DNA of 34,756 nt from an uncultured Ruminiclostridium sp. (GCA_944386545.1 CALXBK010000019.1:1-34756); one strand, 5' to 3'; positions 26,590-33,857 are shown, counted from the stretch's first letter. The notes: generated from the letters alone by a model not told the origin. Made by a program: numbers and translations.

Positions 26590-27561
26590 TTATTCTTTTG
26601 AAAGAGTGTATTCCGAAATATCTGAGAAGAAAAGGAAAGCAATCTCGCTGAATTCATCAATCCTTGCAGTAACAGAGCCTGCGCTGAGTATTCCGTTATC
26701 GTATGAGGGAAATCTGACACGGTAGGTGCGCCTGCCGTCATTGTCGAATATGTCAAAGCTGCCGCCGCAATTCTTTATGTACAGACCTGCGGCAAAAAGC
26801 TCAAGCTGAGATACTGCCGCGGCATTGCGGGACTTGTTATCAGGCTCGAAGGAAAAGGCGGCGCAGGCGTTTTTACCGAAGCTTGAAAGCTCAACAGTCA
26901 CATCAGCCTTTGACAGCAGTACGGCGGTTCTCACAAGAGTAAATACCGCAATATAAAAGCGGCGCGGATTTGTCCTTATTGCAAGAGAGCCTGTTTCGTC
27001 GCTCCTGTATGTCAGGGACAGCTTAGGAAAGTCTATGTACTTTTCCGCTTCACGTACTGCTCTTTCAATTTCCTCATCAAAAATAAGGGATGCATCCTGC
27101 CCTGATTTGCCGTAAACGGAATCGGTCAGCTCCTTTAATACCGTTATGCTTCTTCTTACCGACACAATGTTCCTGTCACTTGAAGAAATGACTGCTTTTC
27201 TGTCAGCGGTGCAAGCGTCCTCAATAACCGAGAGATTTCTGTCCATTTCGGAAAAATAGCGGTTTAAATCACAGTAAATATCCGTACAGCCGAGCTTGTT
27301 TACTGCCTCGGATAACGAATTTATCTTCCACAGCAACAGCTTGTTTTCGCCGTCGCTTATTTCGGTGCAATCGGCAACGGCGTTGGTGTCGTCAGTGGTT
27401 ATGCGTCTTGTTTTTATACCGTCGTCATAATCACATTCAAAGGCGATTTTATCCTTGCACAGAGGATTTTTCCACACAATATTTCCATGCTCTGTCGTTA
27501 CGAAATACGGAGCTTCGCTGTTGCCGTAAAGTCCTGATATTGTTTTGATAAGCTTATCCAT
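26590..27561 (-). CDS. Orphan PAS and histidine-kinase-like protein, catalytic residues absent
   Basis: This 323-residue soluble protein is unknown to me. Residues about 15-80 look like a PAS domain (YFVTTEHGNIVWKNPLCKDK). Residues 95-175 look helical, like a dimerisation region but without a kinase-type histidine box. Residues 180-290 have the layout of a HATPase fold (NPRRFYIAVFTLVRTAVLLS, then VELSSFGKNACAAFSFE), but the Asn of the N box and the glycine boxes are missing. It could be a sensor or scaffold derived from a histidine kinase, or a SpoIIAB/Spo0B-like protein. AAGGAG precedes the ATG. There is no response regulator nearby. It lies 75 bases after a truncated hypothetical gene and probably shares its transcript. 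Confidence 0.6.
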   Translation of the reverse strand: MDKLIKTISGLYGNSEAPYFVTTEHGNIVWKNPLCKDKIAFECDYDDGIKTRRITTDDTNAVADCTEISDGENKLLLWKINSLSEAVNKLGCTDIYCDLNRYFSEMDRNLSVIEDACTADRKAVISSSDRNIVSVRRSITVLKELTDSVYGKSGQDASLIFDEEIERAVREAEKYIDFPKLSLTYRSDETGSLAIRTNPRRFYIAVFTLVRTAVLLSKADVTVELSSFGKNACAAFSFEPDNKSRNAAAVSQLELFAAGLYIKNCGGSFDIFDNDGRRTYRVRFPSYDNGILSAGSVTARIDEFSEIAFLFFSDISEYTLSKE

Positions 27562-27636
27562 ATATGTTTTCTCCTTAGTGTGATTATCCGTAAGGTCAGT
27601 CTGCCATGAGGCTTAACTATCCCTAAAAAGGCGTTA

Positions 27637-28206
27637 TCAGCCGTTCCCGCCGCCCTTATTGTTGCCGAACTCACAGCCTCTTGCATGTTCGTGACCGTAA
27701 TACCATTTGCCGTAGCGGTAACCGTAATGAGGCGGGCAATCAGCGCAATTTCCGCCGCATATTCCCGTGTGACCGCCGCGCCTGTATTCTGACGCTGCTC
27801 CGATAATTCCGAATAGCTTTGCAAAAAAGCCCGGCCGTTTTTCCTCCGAATATTCTTCCTCAAAGAGCGCGTCACAGACAACGCCGTTTTTCTCGGCGAG
27901 CTTTTTAAGTAAGCCGTCGTCAACATAATCGTAAAAATAATCAAAATCGTCCTGTGTATAAGGAACGCTGTTGCTGTTTAAAAGCTGAGGATAAAGCCGG
28001 TCGTCTGCAACGTCAAGCAAATCCCGTATTTCTTCCGTGCTGAATTTCACTCCGTGCGTTATTGCCTTGCGTATCAATTCTGTTGAAATTTCTTCGTCGC
28101 AAAAGCATTCCGCAATTTCGCAAATCTCGCTTGACCTGCCGAGGGAGCTGAGCTTTGATACGGCTTTTATCTGCGTGCTTTTATTCCAATCGTAAAAGCG
28201 TTCACC
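27637..28206 (-). pseudogene. Hypothetical protein with Cys/Gly/Tyr-rich tail, 5' end lost
   Basis: The open frame runs from 28206 with no ATG, GTG or TTG until an internal TTG at 28077. Upstream of that TTG it reads sensibly as ERFYDWNKSTQIKAVSKLSS and onward, with the same codon use, so the true N-terminus is missing. The break coincides with the start of ISL3 remnant DNA at about 28207. The protein is mostly helical, resembling short repeats (SSEICEIAECFCDEEIST, then a second unit at EEIRDLLDVADDRLYP). It ends in a Cys/His/Tyr-rich tail (CGGNCADCPPHYGYRYGKWY) that may bind metal. The function is unknown. It might still be expressed from the TTG. Confidence 0.65.
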
Positions 28207-28808
28207 TCAATTCTTACAGATTTTCATTGAGAAATCAATGGGTTTGTCATATCATGTCGTTTTTTCGTTCCAAGATGTATTGAGAAGGAACTTATGATTT
28301 AAAGCAATAATTACACACTGTGCAAGGAGCGTTTGTCACCCGGTTTGTCTGTTATATATTCCACAAGGCGTGTAGTCATTCTACGAAATTCGGGGAGGAA
28401 CGGTATCTCCTCATAAAATTTCTTACCGCAGTGCGGACAGCGGTATCGCTTTTGCGCAAAAGTATTACAACTGTTTTCCCACGCGAGGGTGCATCCTTAA
28501 TCCTCTGTTTTCGATAGTCGTGAATTGTCCTTGTTGCGGTACCGCAACAAGGACAATTGTGCGGTTTTCTTCTCATTTCGGCGTTTATTGTCAGATTTTC
28601 AGTGCTTTCTTCAACATTTGTTACAATTATCCCTTGAAAACCAATCAGTTTTGCTGTATAATCATTGTAGAGCATATTCGGTCCTCCGTTCGTGGTTAGT
28701 TCACAATTCCATTATAACGGATTTTCACCAAATATGCTCTACTTTTTTACTTTTTTTAAATTAAATTCTTAGGCTCTATTTGGCTACCCCAATATTTATT
28801 ATAGAGCC
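28207..28808 (-). mobile_element. ISL3-family insertion sequence remnant
   Basis: One end is at 28808. Read on the minus strand it begins GGCTCTATAATAAATATTGG, a start typical of ISL3 terminal repeats, and the same octamer GGCTCTAT recurs inverted at 28772-28779. The transposase begins about 130 bases in. The other end and most of the transposase are missing, so the element was cut by a deletion that joined it to the truncated hypothetical gene at about 28207. The last 100 bases (28207-28310) have no recognisable content. Confidence 0.7.
28311..28675 (-). pseudogene. ISL3 family transposase, N-terminal fragment with frameshift
   Basis: The ATG at 28675 starts MLYNDYTAKLIGF and continues through a zinc-finger motif CPCCGTATRTIHDYRKQR, the ISL3 zinc-ribbon region. 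Near 28449 the frame changes. In the next frame the sequence continues YRCPHCGKKFYEEIPFLPEF, exactly the expected second zinc finger, so one base is missing after the codons for LLRK. That second frame then stops at 28311, far short of the roughly 400 residues of a full transposase. A TATAAT box lies near 28720 and GGAGG precedes the ATG. It cannot make an active enzyme. Confidence 0.8.
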
Positions 28809-29104
28809 GGAATAATATGTTCCTTAATATCTGGAACAGTTACAGTTACCAAAAGTCCAAGTAAGGTGATAACCTTCATATTTGCTATCAGCGTATTGGT
28901 CTTATAAATGCTAACCAAAGCAACAGACAGGCCAATCATAAACACCAATGAGCAGAAAAGATAAATAACAATTTTTCTGTTGCTCTTGACAGCTGAAGCT
29001 ATTTTGCTTCCGAACGTTTCGCCCGTAAAATCTTTATATGTAAGATACGCAAAAGCTGCCAACATCAGAAGAAGAGATAAACAAGCTAATACTGCAATTG
29101 TCAT
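28799..29104 (-). pseudogene. Prepilin-peptidase-like (A24/TadV) membrane protein, truncated by ISL3
   Basis: The 101-residue frame holds three hydrophobic segments and ends VPDIKEHIIPAL. In A24 prepilin peptidases the first catalytic aspartate sits in a D-x(5-6)-IPN motif; here the Asp is present but the sequence turns into the insertion-sequence end GGCTCTATAA right after IIP. The last codons and the stop are therefore supplied by the ISL3 repeat. The second catalytic Asp region is gone, so the enzyme is dead. Its ATG overlaps the stop of the lipoprotein remnant (ATGA), so the two were one operon. Assignment rests on this motif and the membrane layout. Confidence 0.6.
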
Positions 29105-29732
29105 GAATTCCCCTCCTCTGTATTTGTTTCAGTTTTCTCCGGAAGTTTGTATCCTGTGCCATACCCAGCCTCAACGCTGAACATTCCAGAATAACCAAGC
29201 TCATTGATGACCGTCTGAACATAATCCTTAACACCTTGATCTTCCGGGACAATCAGAACAATCTTCTTGTTAATGTCGGTTTTGGAGCAATCAATTTGTT
29301 TAATTGTATGTCGTATTATAATCATTAAAATCTGCTTCAGAGTAGATAGCAATGTCCTTGAAGATTCTGCCATCGTTAATCAAGGAAAGAACTGCAGTGT
29401 GGTCTCCACTAAAGGAACCTGTTGTGTCATACGCAAGCACGGTCAAGTCAGTTGCAGTGCTATGGAACACAATAGAGGATGCACCGGTATCATCGCGGCG
29501 ACCATCTTTATAGTTGACATAAATTTTTTCGCCACCAACCTTAGCATAAGAATCGTACTTATCTTCTACTGACTGTTCTGTATTCGAAGTAGTATCCTTT
29601 TCATCAGTAGAATCCGGAGTGCTTGTTTGCTCCGTACCTGGTGTGAAATCATCGCTAGGAAGTTTCACCACCACAGGCTGTAAAAGACACAACCAAGCAT
29701 AAACACAATAAAATTAAGAATAATCGTTTCAT
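29101..29732 (-). pseudogene. Lipoprotein gene with two frameshifts
   Basis: The ATG at 29732, preceded by AAAGGG, starts a lipoprotein signal MKRLFLILLCLCLVVSFTAC with the lipobox Cys at 20, but the frame stops at 29655. Removing one T near 29660 continues it as GGETPSDDFTPGTEQTSTP, a Ser/Thr/Asp-rich spacer, then a folded part (VGGEKIYVNYKDGRRDDTG). The frame breaks again near 29305, where removing one T joins NDYNTTYN to KQIDCSKTDINKKIVLIVPE. The whole would be about 210 residues. The function is unknown; it may have belonged with the prepilin-peptidase-like gene that follows. Sequencing error is an alternative to real decay. Confidence 0.6.
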
Positions 29733-29746
29733 TTTTTTACCCTTTC

Positions 29747-30359
29747 TTAATAACCCATAGTACCTTCATACGTTATTTGATACCAATTGGTTCCTGTTAG
29801 TTGACTTTTAACTGTATCACCCAACAACGGTAGCGTAAGCATCATTGGTTTAACCTCAATCGTTGCCTTGATATTCAAATATGTATATGATTTGCTCAGC
29901 TTATAGTCAGACCAATACTGGTGGTAGGTCTCCACAGTCGGATACAGGAGAACCTTGCCGGGATACAATTCACGAAGTGTCTCGAACACAAAATTGGAGA
30001 CCTCGTTTTCAACCGATACGAACACGGCATTGTGGGCAATCTGATGGTTAACAAATTCGTTCAATTGTACAAGTTCAAATACGGTGAAGTTTAGGTATGG
30101 ATGTGCGTCCTTGGATTTGATCCACAATCTTCTCGGAAAACTCCGAATAAATATAGGAGTAATGTGCGTGCTCATTGCGAATAACGGCATAAGAGCCGTG
30201 TCCCACGCGCACAATTTCCCCCGCCTTCAAAAGATCCTGCAGACGTTTTCGAATTGCTGAATCACCCAATGTACAGCCATAATGATGGCACGCCTCGGTA
30301 AAATCACTGAGTCTGAATGAATTTCTATCAGCTAATGTTTGAAGTATATTAGAATTCAT
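29747..30359 (-). pseudogene. AbiEi/DUF6577-type antitoxin gene, frameshifted and fused to an unrelated tail
   Basis: From the ATG at 30359 the frame encodes a winged-helix domain (FRLSDFTEACHHYGCTLG, then IRKRLQDLLKAGEIVRVGHG) as in AbiEi-type antitoxins. Near 30105 one extra base shifts the frame, and the protein continues KDAHPYLNFTVFELVQLNEF and VSVENEVSNFVFETLRELYP, the DUF6577 body. After YHQYWSDY, near 29900, the expected C-terminus is absent and a different sequence follows (YTYLNIKATIEVKPMMLTLP to the stop). The tail resembles the external part of a small pilus or secreted protein and stands 14 bases before the lipoprotein gene. No AbiEii-type toxin follows, so this is not a working system. 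Confidence 0.6.
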
Positions 30360-30380
30360 CTTGTTCATCACCTCTCGGCA

Positions 30381-30501
30381 AATATCATTTCGGCAAAAAG
30401 TCTTGTTTTTGCCGTTTTGCCACCTCATATAATTATACGCAAACCTCGAAAAAAGTCAATATCATTTCGGCAAAGTTCACACTTTTTGCCGAAATGATAT
30501 T
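30381..30501 (-). promoter_or_regulatory. Antitoxin promoter flanked by three copies of one operator
   Basis: The motif AATATCATTTCGGCAAA occurs on the plus strand at 30381-30397 and 30458-30474, and inverted at 30485-30501. The last two form a palindrome with 17-bp perfect arms. The minus-strand promoter TTGACT (30454-30459), 16 bp, TATAAT (30432-30437) has its -35 box touching the palindrome, and the third copy lies in the leader near the ribosome-binding site. AbiEi-type antitoxins repress their own promoters through inverted repeats, so this is likely the autoregulatory site of the gene that follows. Confidence 0.8.
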
Positions 30502-30770
30502 ATATCTTGTTACGCTTTCTTATTAAACGATGTGAAAATGCCAATTACAAGATATTTCACTTCTTGTCTATAGCGTTGAAAATTCATATATCCTATAAGG
30601 CATAAAGTATCACGGAACAACTAAGGGAAAAAACGCCTTAGAATGGGTCTGGCGAATGAATAACATACGGGCGTGTGTTGGAGATTGTCAACAAGGAAAT
30701 CATCTACGCATAGTAAACTGGTAGCAGAGGGTAAAAAAACTCTGTCGATTTTTTAAAGAAAGCATACACA
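30502..30770. other. Intergenic stretch without recognisable genes
   Basis: This is AT-rich DNA between the antitoxin control region and the TetR promoter. I see only short open frames, none with a ribosome-binding site, and the small repeat CAGAG and CTCTG near 30725-30743. It may be remnant DNA. Confidence 0.4.
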
Positions 30771-30814
30771 TTGACAAAACACAAAAATCAAGCTATAATG
30801 GTAACATATGTTAC
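30771..30814 (+). promoter_or_regulatory. TetR-gene promoter with palindromic operator
   Basis: TTGACA (30771-30776), 17 bp, TATAAT (30794-30799) is a perfect promoter. Directly after it lies the palindrome GTAACATATGTTAC at 30801-30814, covering the transcription start. This is the expected position for TetR autorepression. Confidence 0.85.
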
Positions 30815-30844
30815 ACAACAAATATTACCGAAGGAGAATAAGAT

Positions 30845-31402
30845 ATGCCGCCTAAACCTTTAATTAGCAGGGGAGATATTATAAAAGCAGCAGTAGGATT
30901 AGTTCGAGAAAGAGGAATAGAAAATATAAACGCCCGTAGCTTAGCAAATGCTCTGAATTGTTCTACACGACCACTTTTTCGTATTTATAGGAACATGGAG
31001 GAATTAAAAGGAGATGTCTTTGAGGAACTAAATAACTATTATATCTGCTATATGGACAGTGAAATGATAAGTGAAAATAAACTTATAAATCAGTGCATTA
31101 ATTATATTTAATTTGCTCAAAAAGAACCTATTATCTTTAGTATACTATTTATGAGTAAAGCAATTAAGGGATTGTCCATACAAGATATTATTCTAACAGA
31201 AAAAAATGAATTTTTGATAGAAGATATAATAGATATTACCGGCTTACCAATAGATAAAGCAAGTAATCTTGTAATTAATATGTGGTTCTATTCTCATGGA
31301 ATTGCAACACAGATAGTTTCGAATGGTATTGTTATTTCTTCAAAGGAAATTACAACGCTGATAGAAAATGCATTCAAACGATTTTCTTTAGATTTATCTT
31401 AA
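30845..31402 (+). pseudogene. TetR family regulator with an in-frame stop codon
   Basis: The ATG at 30845 follows GAAGGAG. Residues 1-60 form the TetR DNA-binding domain (ISRGDIIKAAVGLVRERGIE, then NARSLANALNCSTRPLFRIY). A TAA at 31109-31111 ends the frame after 88 residues, but the same frame continues FAQKEPIIFSILFMSKAI and on to 31402, as in the ligand-binding half of this TetR group. Without the stop the protein would be about 185 residues, the normal length. It is thus a nonsense allele, giving a DNA-binding fragment or nothing. The next gene, a GNAT acetyltransferase 18 bases on, is probably on the same transcript. A second TetR of the same group lies 3 kb downstream. Confidence 0.8.
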
Positions 31403-31420
31403 AATGAAGGGAGTATATAA

Positions 31421-31927
31421 ATGTTAAGACTTAGACCATACAAAAATTGTGATGCGCAATATATTGTTAACTGGACAAAAAATGAATTTTCTTTTCGTCA
31501 GTGGAGTGCAGACCGTTATGATAAATATCCTGTTACTGCAAATGATATAAATTCATATTATGGAAAATATACAAATAATGATGATTTTTGGGGAATGACA
31601 GCTTTTGATGAAACAGAAGTAATTGGGCATTTTACAATGCGTTTTCCTAATGGTAATAGAGATGAACTTAGATTAGGGTTTGTAATCATTAATGATATGC
31701 AGAGAGAAAAGGGATATGGAAAAGAGATGGTTTCTCTCGCTATTCGGTATGCCTTTGAATTTGTAAAGGTTAATAAAGTTTCTTTAGGAGTTTTTGAAAA
31801 TAATCTGGCTGCTATTCGATGCTATGAATCTTGTGGATTTAAAAAGGTAAGTAAAGAAAAAATAGAAGCTTATTTATGTATGGGTGAAAAGTGGAATTGT
31901 ATAGAAATGGAGTTAAAAAAACAATAA
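31421..31927 (+). CDS. GNAT family N-acetyltransferase
   Basis: This 168-residue protein has the acetyl-CoA-binding motif REKGYGKEM (R-x-x-G-x-G) near 97-105, then VSLGVFENNLAAIRCYESCG, the standard GNAT motif B with Asn and Tyr. It is of the RimJ/RimL-like type, which acetylates protein N-termini or small amines; the substrate is unknown. The codons are strongly AT-rich compared with the chromosomal genes in the first 28 kb, a sign of transfer. GAAGGGAG precedes the ATG. The gene follows the broken TetR gene closely and was probably under its control. Confidence 0.88.
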   Translation: MLRLRPYKNCDAQYIVNWTKNEFSFRQWSADRYDKYPVTANDINSYYGKYTNNDDFWGMTAFDETEVIGHFTMRFPNGNRDELRLGFVIINDMQREKGYGKEMVSLAIRYAFEFVKVNKVSLGVFENNLAAIRCYESCGFKKVSKEKIEAYLCMGEKWNCIEMELKKQ

Positions 31928-31931
31928 AAAG

Positions 31932-32129
31932 ATGGAAAATTATATGCCTTTATATAAATGGATACTCTGTCCTGTCTGCGGAAGTAAAACACGACTACAA
32001 ATTCGGGAAGATACAGAGTTGAAAAACTTCCCTCTTTTCTGTCCAAAGTGCAAGCAGGAAAGTTTGATTGGAGTAAAGAATTTACGGGTAACAGTCGTTA
32101 AAAGGTTTGAAACAAAAACAATAAATTGA
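31932..32129 (+). CDS. Cysteine-rich KTR protein (zinc ribbon, conjugative-element type)
   Basis: This small protein of up to 65 residues has two CxxC pairs, WILCPVCGSKTRLQIREDTE and LFCPKCKQESLIGVK, matching the cysteine-rich KTR family (the KTR triplet is visible). Such proteins are common in Tn916/Tn1549-like elements and near ribosomal-protection tetracycline-resistance genes; their role is unknown. The start at 31932 lies five bases after the GNAT stop. An ATG at 31944 would give MPLYKWILCPVC, closer to the usual family N-terminus and with GGA upstream, so it may be the true start. Confidence 0.85.
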   Translation: MENYMPLYKWILCPVCGSKTRLQIREDTELKNFPLFCPKCKQESLIGVKNLRVTVVKRFETKTIN

Positions 32130-32182
32130 TATGCGAAGCGAAATATCGAATTCTGTTGAATCGTTAAAAGCACCTTTTATTA

Positions 32183-32211
32183 GCAAATGCAACTTGAAGT
32201 TGCGTATTTGC
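32183..32211. repeat. Inverted repeat between the KTR and XRE genes
   Basis: GCAAATGCAACTT pairs with AAGTTGCGTATTTGC around a short loop, with a two-base bulge. There is no T-run on the plus strand. It may be a regulatory hairpin or operator; I cannot assign it. Confidence 0.45.
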
Positions 32212-32286
32212 AAATGGGGGTTGGTAGTAAAGTAAAAAGGAGTATGCTATTATTTGCTTATAAAATCCAGAAACGAGGTAAACGAA

Positions 32287-32841
32287 ATGAGTTTTGGCGA
32301 AAAATTAAAATTAGTCCGAAAAGATAGAAATATAACACAGGAAGCATTGGCAGAACTTTTGAATGTTTCAAGGCAGGCAATTTCAAAATGGGAGTCTGAT
32401 AATGGATATCCCGAAACAGAAAAACTGCTTTTAATTTCAAAAACATTAAATATCTCGATAGATTATTTAATGAATGATTTGTCAGAGAGGCAGGAGAAAG
32501 AAAAAACAGAAGAAAAGAATGTTGTAATCGCTCCATCTGGGAAAATTGCCATTACAACATATGATAAGCAAAATGTGGTTGTTTGCCATTCTGTAAAAAG
32601 TTCTAAAATAATATTTCCACATAAAGATGAACCACCATATCTTTTATTTGGAATTGATAAAGTAACTTTTTGGGGCGAGCATACAACAATACTCGGATGG
32701 TATACAACATTAGAGAATGTTGCGAAGGAAATTCAAGAGATTTCAGAGGCTCTCAACAAAGGAGAAGGGACTTACAGTCTTAAATATAATGCAGATGTTG
32801 AACTGACAGGTTTCTTTGGTTCACCTAAAATAAAGAAATAG
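32287..32841 (+). CDS. XRE family transcriptional regulator
   Basis: This protein has about 184 residues when started at the ATG at 32287 (MSFGEKLKLVRKDRN), which has GAGG upstream. A TTG at 32254 is less likely. Residues 4-58 form a lambda-repressor-type helix-turn-helix (ITQEALAELLNVSRQAISKW then ESDNGYPETEKLLLISKTLN). Residues about 80-184 form a domain of unknown function, with IAITTYDKQNVVVCHSVKSS and a Gly-rich end, that could sense a signal. Such HTH plus C-terminal domain proteins are frequent on integrative elements. It has AT-rich codons like its neighbours and is followed by a terminator. Confidence 0.85.
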   Translation: MSFGEKLKLVRKDRNITQEALAELLNVSRQAISKWESDNGYPETEKLLLISKTLNISIDYLMNDLSERQEKEKTEEKNVVIAPSGKIAITTYDKQNVVVCHSVKSSKIIFPHKDEPPYLLFGIDKVTFWGEHTTILGWYTTLENVAKEIQEISEALNKGEGTYSLKYNADVELTGFFGSPKIKK

Positions 32842-32906
32842 CAGACACCAATTCTTAGTCTGTAGTAAAAAATAGCACATCACCACAGAGCCAGACACAC
32901 AGATGC

Positions 32907-32950
32907 AGAGCCGATTAACTTGTGAGTAATCACAGGCATCGGCTCTTTCT
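32907..32950 (+). terminator. Terminator after the XRE gene
   Basis: AGAGCCGAT at 32907-32915 pairs with ATCGGCTCT at 32938-32946, followed by TTTCTCTT. The loop is 22 nt. Confidence 0.65.
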
Positions 32951-32964
32951 CTTATACTTGAACA

Positions 32965-33000
32965 AGCCCACCGAATAAAAAAAACGGTGCTTTGGTGGGC
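32965..33000. repeat. Two alternative stems in one inverted repeat
   Basis: AGCCCACC can pair with GGTGGGCT, while CACCG inside it can instead pair with the nearer CGGTG across an A-rich loop. The two foldings exclude each other. It may act as a switch or may simply be a decayed terminator. Confidence 0.4.
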
Positions 33001-33032
33001 TGTTATGTCACGCCCGAACAGAATTATCAACG

Positions 33033-33069
33033 CCCTCTAAACCCGTTTTGAGTTTGGAGGGATTTTTTT
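33033..33069 (+). terminator. Intrinsic terminator in the element's intergenic region
   Basis: CCCTCTAAAC pairs with GTTTGGAGGG (one G-T pair), followed by ATTTTTTT. It has the usual form of a strong terminator and may end a short leader RNA, because no gene lies between it and the previous terminator. Confidence 0.8.
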
Positions 33070-33243
33070 ATGCGCTGGTCTGCCCTGAGCGCCTTGCTGC
33101 TTATCAGAAGCAGCAGTTACCTTACATAGTATCACGAATAAGCGGGGATAACCTGTTAAAAAAATTCTCAGTTGCTCGTGGTACTCTTATACCCCAAAAG
33201 TAGAAGTCATATTTCTACATCATAGAACTGTTTTTGCTCATAG

Positions 33244-33280
33244 CCGCAAAGGTCTGACAGCCTTTGCGGTTCTTTGTTTG
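33244..33280 (+). terminator. Intrinsic terminator-like hairpin upstream of the sigma-like gene
   Basis: CCGCAAAGG at 33244-33252 pairs with CCTTTGCGG at 33261-33269, followed by TTCTTTGTTTG. It lies about 115 bases before the sigma-like gene and could attenuate it. Confidence 0.65.
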
Positions 33281-33342
33281 TCGCTATTTGTCGGAATAAG
33301 GGACAAGCCCATATCTGGCGTGGGCTGTCGTTCGCCGCCTTT

Positions 33343-33370
33343 CAATCTGAATTTTTAAAAATTCAGATTG
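33343..33370. repeat. 28-bp perfect palindrome abutting the ribosome-binding site of the sigma-like gene
   Basis: CAATCTGAATTTTT and its exact complement AAAAATTCAGATTG adjoin without spacer. The last G starts the GGAGG ribosome-binding site of the next gene. A hairpin or a bound dimeric protein here could control translation or transcription. Confidence 0.7.
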
Positions 33371-33383
33371 GAGGTAAAACGGT

Positions 33384-33806
33384 ATGGCTTACAATAAAGC
33401 CAAAGAAGAAAAGAAATGGCGGCTCTGGAAAGAAGCCGAAGAAAAACAGTTAAGGAAGCTCGGCGTTGATGAGAGTACCATTGAAACGCTCCGTTCTCAC
33501 GATTGGGCGATTTTCAATTCAGACAGGCGGTACTATCAGTGTATGCAGGAAGCGGGTACATACCTTGAGGGAGTTGCCGATGATACGCAGCAGCCCGAAA
33601 TAAAGACAGTTGAGGACTTTCTGGACAGTATCGAAAATCAGCAGCTCTATCAGATTTTGATTAAGGTGGACAAGCTGACCTTGCAAATCGCCTTGTTGAA
33701 GATACAAGGCTATTCCACCCGTGAAATAGCCCACTCTCTCAACATAACCGAGAAGGCTGTTTACAGGCGAATGGACAGGCTCAAAGAAAAATTAAAAAAG
33801 TTTTAG
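33384..33806 (+). CDS. Sigma-70 region 4-like protein of Tn1549-type elements
   Basis: This 140-residue basic protein has a C-terminal helix-turn-helix (LQIALLKIQGYSTREIAHSL, then NITEKAVYRRMDRLKEKLKK) of the sigma region 4/LuxR-like kind. Its N-terminal half is charged and helical (KEEKKWRLWKEAEEKQLRKL). There is no region 2, so it is not a complete sigma factor. Proteins of this form stand before excisionase and integrase genes in Tn1549-like conjugative transposons and are thought to act in element gene control. A strong GGAGG precedes the ATG, next to a perfect palindrome. A terminator follows. Here the integrase downstream is only a fragment. Confidence 0.82.
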   Translation: MAYNKAKEEKKWRLWKEAEEKQLRKLGVDESTIETLRSHDWAIFNSDRRYYQCMQEAGTYLEGVADDTQQPEIKTVEDFLDSIENQQLYQILIKVDKLTLQIALLKIQGYSTREIAHSLNITEKAVYRRMDRLKEKLKKF

Positions 33807-33816
33807 TGTGGAGAGT

Positions 33817-33857
33817 AAACAAGGAGTGAGAACAAGTTCTTGCTCCTTGTTTGTCTG
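33817..33857 (+). terminator. Terminator after the sigma-like gene
   Basis: AAACAAGGAG at 33817-33826 pairs with CTCCTTGTTT at 33843-33852, followed by GTCTG. The loop contains a smaller possible stem. Confidence 0.75.

Noticed and set aside
27498..27944. 148-codon minus-strand open frame
   Set aside because: It is a shadow frame across the hypothetical gene and the gap to the PAS gene, rich in Thr/Arg/Ala runs, with no family pattern.
30381..30501. Three spaced repeats as a possible CRISPR array
   Set aside because: Only three copies exist, one is inverted, spacing is uneven, and they flank a promoter; they fit operators.
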